A program made the position numbers and the translations under genes. Source: Paracoccus liaowanqingii (GTDB taxonomy: Bacteria > Pseudomonadota > Alphaproteobacteria > Rhodobacterales > Rhodobacteraceae). From it: DNA of 64,000 bases. This document shows positions 59,659 to 64,000 of the stretch, one piece after another (positions within the stretch are counted from its first letter, which is position 1; every line of letters begins with the position of its first letter). Below the pieces are notes generated by a model, which worked only from the letters and a program-made list of their open reading frames with translations, was not told where the DNA came from and did not search any database. The stretch spans positions 2,606,001 to 2,670,000 of the forward strand of contig NZ_CP038439.1 of the NCBI RefSeq assembly GCF_004683865.2, written 5' to 3'.

Positions 59659-61905
59659 ATGCAGGATCGCACCGATAGCGACTCGCGCAAGCTGCTGCGG
59701 CGGCTCAAGGATATCCTGGCCGCCGCGGGCGGCGGGCAGGATCGTCTGGACGAGATCACCCATCACATCGCCGATTCGATGGGGACCGAGGTCTGTTCCA
59801 TCTACCTCTTCCGCGACGCCGACACGCTGGAGCTGAGCGCGACCGAGGGCCTGCGCCCCGAGGCCGTGCATCAGACGCGGCTGCGCTTGGGCGAGGGGCT
59901 GGTCGGCCGCGTGGCCCGCACCGGGCGCCATGTGAATACCGCCAATGCGCCATCCCAGCCCGGCTTCCGCTTCATGCCCGAGACCGGCGAGGAGGTCTTT
60001 CCCGCCTTTCTGGGCGTGCCGATCCAGCGGGTCGGCGAACGACTTGGCGTCTTGGTCGTGCAATGCGCGACCGCCCGGCAGTTCAGCGACGACGAGGTCT
60101 ACGGCCTCGAGGTCGTCGCCATGGTGCTGGCCGAGATGACCGAGCTGGGCGCCTTTCAGGGCAGCCAGTCCGACAGCCTGCCGCTGGCGCACCGCTTTCC
60201 GCTGATGCTGCGCGGCGCTACGGGGCAGGAGGGCGCGGCCGAGGGCCATGTCTGGCTGCACGAGCCGCGCGTGGTGATCGCCAACCCCGTGGGCGACGAT
60301 CCGGACAAGGAACATGCCCGCCTGCACGAGGGCGTCGAGACGCTGCGCCTGACCGTCGACAAGATGGTCGCCGCTGCCGACATGGGGGGCGACGGCGAGC
60401 ATGCCGCCGTGCTGGAAACCTATCGGATGTTCGCCCATTCGCGCAGCTGGCTCAAGCGCATGGAAGAGGACATCCGGCTTGGCCTGTCCGCCGAGGCCGC
60501 TGTCGAGAAGGAGCAATCCGCCGCCCGCGCCCGGCTGGAGATGGCCGCCGACCCCTATCTGCGCGACCGCCTGCACGATCTGGACGACCTGTCCAACCGT
60601 CTGCTGCGCATCCTGACCGGACAGGGCAGCGATACCGGCGCCGAGATGCCCTCGGATCCGATCCTGGTCGCCCGCAACATCGGTCCGGCTGAACTGCTGG
60701 AATACGGCCGCCGCCTGAAGGGCGTGGTGCTGGAGGAGGGCTCTGTCGGCAGCCATGCGGCCATCGTGGCCCGCGCGCTGGCCATCCCGCTGGTCATCCA
60801 TGCCGCCCGCATCACCTCCGAGGCGCTCAACGGCGACGCGATCCTGGTCGACGGCGATCAGGGCGTCGTGCATCTGCGCCCCGAGGAATCGGTCGCCAAG
60901 GCGTTCCAGGACAAGATCGCCATGCAAGCCGAGGCGCAGGACCGCTATGCCAGCCTGCGCAGCCTGCCCGCCACCGGCACCTGCGGCACGACGATCCAGC
61001 TCTACATGAACGCGGGCCTGATGGCCGACCTGCCCTCGCTGGAGGGGTCCGGGGCCGAGGGCGTGGGCCTGTTCCGCACCGAGTTGCAGTTCCTGATCCG
61101 CAGCCATGTGCCGCGCCGCGCGGAACTGGCCGGGCTCTATGCCCGCGTGATGGACAATGCGCAGGGCAAGCCGGTGATCTTCCGGACGCTGGACATCGGG
61201 TCCGACAAGGTCCTGCCCTACATGAAGCCGCAGGACGAACCGAACCCCGCGATGGGCTGGCGCGCGATCCGGGTGGGTCTGGACAAGCGCGGCGTGCTCA
61301 GGATGCAGCTGCAGGCGCTGATCCGCGCGTCCGTGGGTCGGCCCCTGCACGTCATGTTCCCCTTCATCGCCGACATCACCGAATACGAGGCCGCCCACCG
61401 CATCCTGATGCAGGAGATGGCGCGCGAGCAGCGGCTTGGCCATGCGATGCCCTCGGACATCCGCGTCGGCGCCATGCTGGAGACGCCGTCCATGGCCTTC
61501 GCGCCCAAGCGGTTCTTCGAGATGTGCGACTTCATCTCGATCGGCGGCAACGACCTCAAGCAGTTCTTCTTCGCCGCCGACCGCGAGAACGAGCGCGTGC
61601 GCCGCCGCTATGACACGCTGAACGTGTCCTTCCTGTCCCTCCTGCGCCTGATCATCGCGCGCTGCGACGAGGCCCGCGTGCCCCTGTCCTTTTGCGGCGA
61701 GGATGCCGGGCGCCCGGTCGAGGCGCTGGTCTTCGCGGCCTTGGGCATCCGGCGGCTGTCGATGCGCCCGGCCTCGATCGGGCCGGTCAAGCACCTGATC
61801 CGCCGCGTGGACATCGCCGGGCTGCGCCAGGTGATCGATCAGGCCGAGGCCGAGGGGCTGACCAGCCTGCGCGGCCCGGTCACCGCTTGGCTGGCGCGGC
61901 AGTAG
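59659..61905 (+). CDS. ptsP: Nitrogen PTS enzyme I (PtsP, EI-Ntr)
   Basis: 748 residues: N-terminal GAF domain (about 17-160, GTEVCSIYLFRDADTLEL), then the enzyme I N-domain with its phospho-accepting histidine in EEGSVGSHAAIVARALAIP, and the PEP-binding C-terminal barrel (GVGLFRTELQFLIRS; FDFISIGGNDLKQ-like MCDFISIGGNDLKQFFFAAD). It moves phosphate from PEP to NPr and EIIA-Ntr, a regulatory chain tied to nitrogen and potassium status. It lies 58 nt after lysC. Confidence 0.96.
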   Translation: MQDRTDSDSRKLLRRLKDILAAAGGGQDRLDEITHHIADSMGTEVCSIYLFRDADTLELSATEGLRPEAVHQTRLRLGEGLVGRVARTGRHVNTANAPSQPGFRFMPETGEEVFPAFLGVPIQRVGERLGVLVVQCATARQFSDDEVYGLEVVAMVLAEMTELGAFQGSQSDSLPLAHRFPLMLRGATGQEGAAEGHVWLHEPRVVIANPVGDDPDKEHARLHEGVETLRLTVDKMVAAADMGGDGEHAAVLETYRMFAHSRSWLKRMEEDIRLGLSAEAAVEKEQSAARARLEMAADPYLRDRLHDLDDLSNRLLRILTGQGSDTGAEMPSDPILVARNIGPAELLEYGRRLKGVVLEEGSVGSHAAIVARALAIPLVIHAARITSEALNGDAILVDGDQGVVHLRPEESVAKAFQDKIAMQAEAQDRYASLRSLPATGTCGTTIQLYMNAGLMADLPSLEGSGAEGVGLFRTELQFLIRSHVPRRAELAGLYARVMDNAQGKPVIFRTLDIGSDKVLPYMKPQDEPNPAMGWRAIRVGLDKRGVLRMQLQALIRASVGRPLHVMFPFIADITEYEAAHRILMQEMAREQRLGHAMPSDIRVGAMLETPSMAFAPKRFFEMCDFISIGGNDLKQFFFAADRENERVRRRYDTLNVSFLSLLRLIIARCDEARVPLSFCGEDAGRPVEALVFAALGIRRLSMRPASIGPVKHLIRRVDIAGLRQVIDQAEAEGLTSLRGPVTAWLARQ

Positions 61906-61996
61906 GCAGGGACGGCGCCCGCGCCCTGACCCAAACGTTTCCGTCTTGCGGCGGGGGCTGATTCCTGCCGATACTCTGACGACTTGGTGAGCGCGC

Positions 61997-62025
61997 TTGC
62001 TGCGTTGCAGCGGCGCGTCTATAGT
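61997..62025 (+). promoter_or_regulatory. Candidate opgGH promoter
   Basis: TTGCTG (61997-62002), 17-bp spacer, TATAGT (62020-62025). The start would be near 62032, about 23 nt before the opgG ATG. It is the only clear signal in 61906-62054. Confidence 0.65.
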
Positions 62026-62054
62026 CCAACGGTTCCATCGAGACATTCCCACAC

Positions 62055-63614
62055 ATGAAGCGCCGTCAATTCCTGAATGCCGCCACAGCCCTTGCCGCCG
62101 GCGGGACGCTGATGGCGGTTCCCGCACAGGCCCAGGCCCCTGCCGACGACCAGCCGGCCGGTTTCGGCCCGCCCGCGCCTGCGCCCTTCGATTTCGAGCA
62201 GGTCGCCGCCCTGGCCGCCCTGCGGTCGCAGAGCGTCTATGTGCAGCCGATCTCGGAACTGGTGGGCACCTTCGCCGACCTAGACTACGACCATTACCGG
62301 GGCATCCGCTTCCGCCGCGATCTGGATCCGCTGGCGGGGCAGAAGGCCTTCGGCGTCGACCTGCTGTCGCCCGGCTCGATCTTCTACGAGCCGGTGCAGA
62401 TCAACCTGGTCCGCGACGGCATCACCCGGCCCATCCCCTTCGATCCCGCGATGCTGGAATTCGATCCCGCGCAGTTCCCCGACGGCCCGGATCTGGAGAC
62501 GATCGGCAACATGGGCTGGTCGGGCTTCCGGATGCGCACGGTCCTGAACCGCCCCGGCATCATGGACGAGTTCGTGGTCTTCCAGGGCGCCAGCTATTTC
62601 CGCGCCGTCGCGCGCGGCACGCTCTATGGTCTGTCGGCACGCGGCCTGGCGATCAAGACCGGCAGCCCGGATGGCGAGGAATTCCCGCTGTTCACCGATT
62701 TCTGGATCGTCGAGCCCGCCCCCGGCCAGACCACGGTGCGGATCTATGCGATCCTCGACAGCCGCTCGGTCGCGGCGGCCTTCCAGTTCGACATCTCGCC
62801 CGGCGCGGTGACGATGGTGCGCACCCATGTCGCCCTGTTCCCGCGCACCGACCTGCGCGAGACGGGGCTGGCGCCCCTGACCTCGATGTTCTGGTTCAGC
62901 CCGGCCTCGCGCCGCGAGGTGGACGACTACCGCCCCGCCTGCCACGACAACGACGGCTTGCAGATGCAGACCGGCGCCGGAGAGGCGCTCTGGCGCGGGC
63001 TGATGGCGCCGCGCAAGATCCAGATCTCCAGCTTCACCGACAGCGATCCGCGGGGCTTCGGACTGGTGCAGCGCGCGCGCGACTTCGAATCCTTCCAGGA
63101 TGCCGAGGCGATGTACCACCTGCGCCCCTCGGCCTGGATCCAGCCCGAAGGGGACTGGGGCGAGGGCGAGGTCCGGCTGATCGAGATCCCGGTCGAGAAC
63201 GAGTTCAACGACAACATCGTCAGCTACTGGCTGCCCAAGGAGCCGCTCATGCGCGGCGAACGCCGCGATTTCCGCTATCGGATGAGCTTTGCCGCCCTGC
63301 CGCCCAGTGAGATGCCCCTGGCCAAGGTGCGGCAGGTCCGCTCGGGCCGCTCGATCAATGTCGAGACGACGCGCAGCTATGTCATCGACTTCGATCTGGG
63401 CATGTTCCGCGAGACGCTGCCCAACTATCAGGTCAGCGCCTCGGAAGGGCGGATCGTGCATGCCTATATCAAGCAGCTGCCCGAGCAGAACGCCCTGCGC
63501 CTGGCCTTCGAGTTCGAGCCGGGCCGGATCGAGCTGTCCGAGCTGCGCGCCGTGCTGACCGATCCCGACGGGCTTGCGCTGAGCGAGACCTGGCTGACCC
63601 GCTGGACGGCATGA
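62055..63614 (+). CDS. opgG: Periplasmic glucan biosynthesis protein OpgG/OpgD
   Basis: 519 residues in the MdoG family: FDFEQVAALAALRSQSVYV at the mature start, DYDHYRGIRFRRD, and the C-terminal Ig-like domain (IVHAYIKQLPEQNALRLAFE). The signal peptide begins MKRRQFLNAATALAAGG, a twin-arginine (Tat) type, which is the OpgD rather than the OpgG habit. It takes part in synthesis or branching of osmoregulated periplasmic glucans. The stop overlaps the opgH start (ATGA). Confidence 0.92.
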   Translation: MKRRQFLNAATALAAGGTLMAVPAQAQAPADDQPAGFGPPAPAPFDFEQVAALAALRSQSVYVQPISELVGTFADLDYDHYRGIRFRRDLDPLAGQKAFGVDLLSPGSIFYEPVQINLVRDGITRPIPFDPAMLEFDPAQFPDGPDLETIGNMGWSGFRMRTVLNRPGIMDEFVVFQGASYFRAVARGTLYGLSARGLAIKTGSPDGEEFPLFTDFWIVEPAPGQTTVRIYAILDSRSVAAAFQFDISPGAVTMVRTHVALFPRTDLRETGLAPLTSMFWFSPASRREVDDYRPACHDNDGLQMQTGAGEALWRGLMAPRKIQISSFTDSDPRGFGLVQRARDFESFQDAEAMYHLRPSAWIQPEGDWGEGEVRLIEIPVENEFNDNIVSYWLPKEPLMRGERRDFRYRMSFAALPPSEMPLAKVRQVRSGRSINVETTRSYVIDFDLGMFRETLPNYQVSASEGRIVHAYIKQLPEQNALRLAFEFEPGRIELSELRAVLTDPDGLALSETWLTRWTA

Positions 63615-64000
63615 CCTCCGCGCTTGACCTGACGCCGACCGACCGGCAGGGCGCCGCGTCGACGGGCGCGGATGCGCGCCCGGCCGTGCCGCCCTTGGCG
63701 CCGCTGGACATGCCGGTGCAGGATTTCACCCGCCCGGCCCAGGGCGGTCCTGACCGGGTCCGCAACGGGCTGCGCGTCTGGATGGCGCGGCTGATCGCCT
63801 TCGGCGGCACCGCCGCGCTGGCGGTCGTGGGCTTTTCCCAGATGCTGGCCGCCTTCGGCGCCAACCCGACGCCGATGCAGATCGCGCTGCTGATCCTGTT
63901 CGTGCCGACCTTTGCCTGGGTCGGGTTTTCCTTCTGTGGCACGCTGGCGGGGTTCCTGGCCCCGACCCTGACCACCCCCGAGGGGCCGAACGACGCCCGG
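63611..64000 (+). CDS. opgH: Glucan glucosyltransferase OpgH, 3' truncated by window end
   Basis: The first 130 residues are present and the frame is still open at the last base. A Pro/Ala-rich cytoplasmic lead (contains PPLAPLDMPVQDF) is followed by two membrane helices (LIAFGGTAALAVVGFSQMLA; IALLILFVPTFAWVGFSFCG), the OpgH N-terminal layout. The catalytic GT2 domain lies beyond the window. Its ATG overlaps the opgG stop. With OpgG it should build the glucan backbone across the inner membrane. Confidence 0.85.
   Translation, partial: MTSALDLTPTDRQGAASTGADARPAVPPLAPLDMPVQDFTRPAQGGPDRVRNGLRVWMARLIAFGGTAALAVVGFSQMLAAFGANPTPMQIALLILFVPTFAWVGFSFCGTLAGFLAPTLTTPEGPNDAR

Overview
The window is high-G+C DNA from an alphaproteobacterium. 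It looks like a Paracoccus-type member of the Rhodobacteraceae. The evidence is gene content and order: dusB-ntrB-ntrC-ntrY-ntrX-trkA-trkH-hfq-hflX in one run, a 318-residue malyl-CoA lyase of the ethylmalonyl-CoA type, a TSUP permease coupled to a TIGR02186 protein, surE-pcm-nlpD, and an isoaspartyl-methyltransferase paralogue coupled to tolC. No rRNA, insertion sequence, prophage or CRISPR array is visible. The sequence is almost entirely coding. Every gap between genes is under 300 bases, and the informative gaps are listed as features.

Layout, left to right. 1-1793: 3' part of a fatty-acid oxidation multienzyme. 1959-6518: a tight four-gene operon (TelA-like protein, DUF2927 lipoprotein, SPFH/GYF protein, membrane-anchored zinc-ribbon protein), followed by a PfkB sugar kinase. 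7687-19878 (minus strand): nitrogen regulation, potassium uptake and RNA-chaperone genes. 20122-26444: serine deaminase, HWE histidine kinase, a lipoprotein, and a yjbH-yjbF exopolysaccharide pair. 26599-30292: a small exported protein and the zinc uptake cluster znuB-znuC-zur / znuA, arranged divergently around a candidate Zur operator. 30432-33159: hemP, a pseudouridine synthase with a very long repetitive basic tail, tadA and tRNA-Gly. 33285-42056: the usual rpmI-rplT-pheS-pheT group, here stretched open by a cytochrome P450, a SnoaL-like protein and an alanine symporter, and then by a MazF-like gene, a structured AT-richer intergenic segment and a TM2 gene between pheS and pheT. 42169-46873: pyruvate kinase, an N-formylglutamate amidohydrolase with a frameshifted end, D-amino-acid aminotransferase and malyl-CoA lyase. 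47048-47767: a clearly low-G+C orphan gene with an RNxxxH (HEPN-type) motif. 47884-56553: TIGR02186/TSUP, surE-pcm-nlpD, a disordered protein in a pcm2-tolC operon, and tRNA-Cys. 56582-64000: Kdo transferase, DUF1178 protein, lysC, ptsP, and opgG-opgH, with opgH cut by the window end.

How the genes work together: ntrBC, ntrYX and ptsP are three nitrogen-status signalling systems. znuABC/zur and hemP are metal and iron uptake. opgGH, the Kdo transferase, yjbFH, nlpD and tolC are envelope functions. The most unusual places are (i) the 36225-36847 segment, with a MazF-like gene fused translationally to pheS and a candidate small RNA with its own promoter and terminator; (ii) the low-G+C HEPN-like gene; (iii) the TelA/SPFH/zinc-ribbon operon; and (iv) a dispersed intergenic repeat with five cores at three loci.
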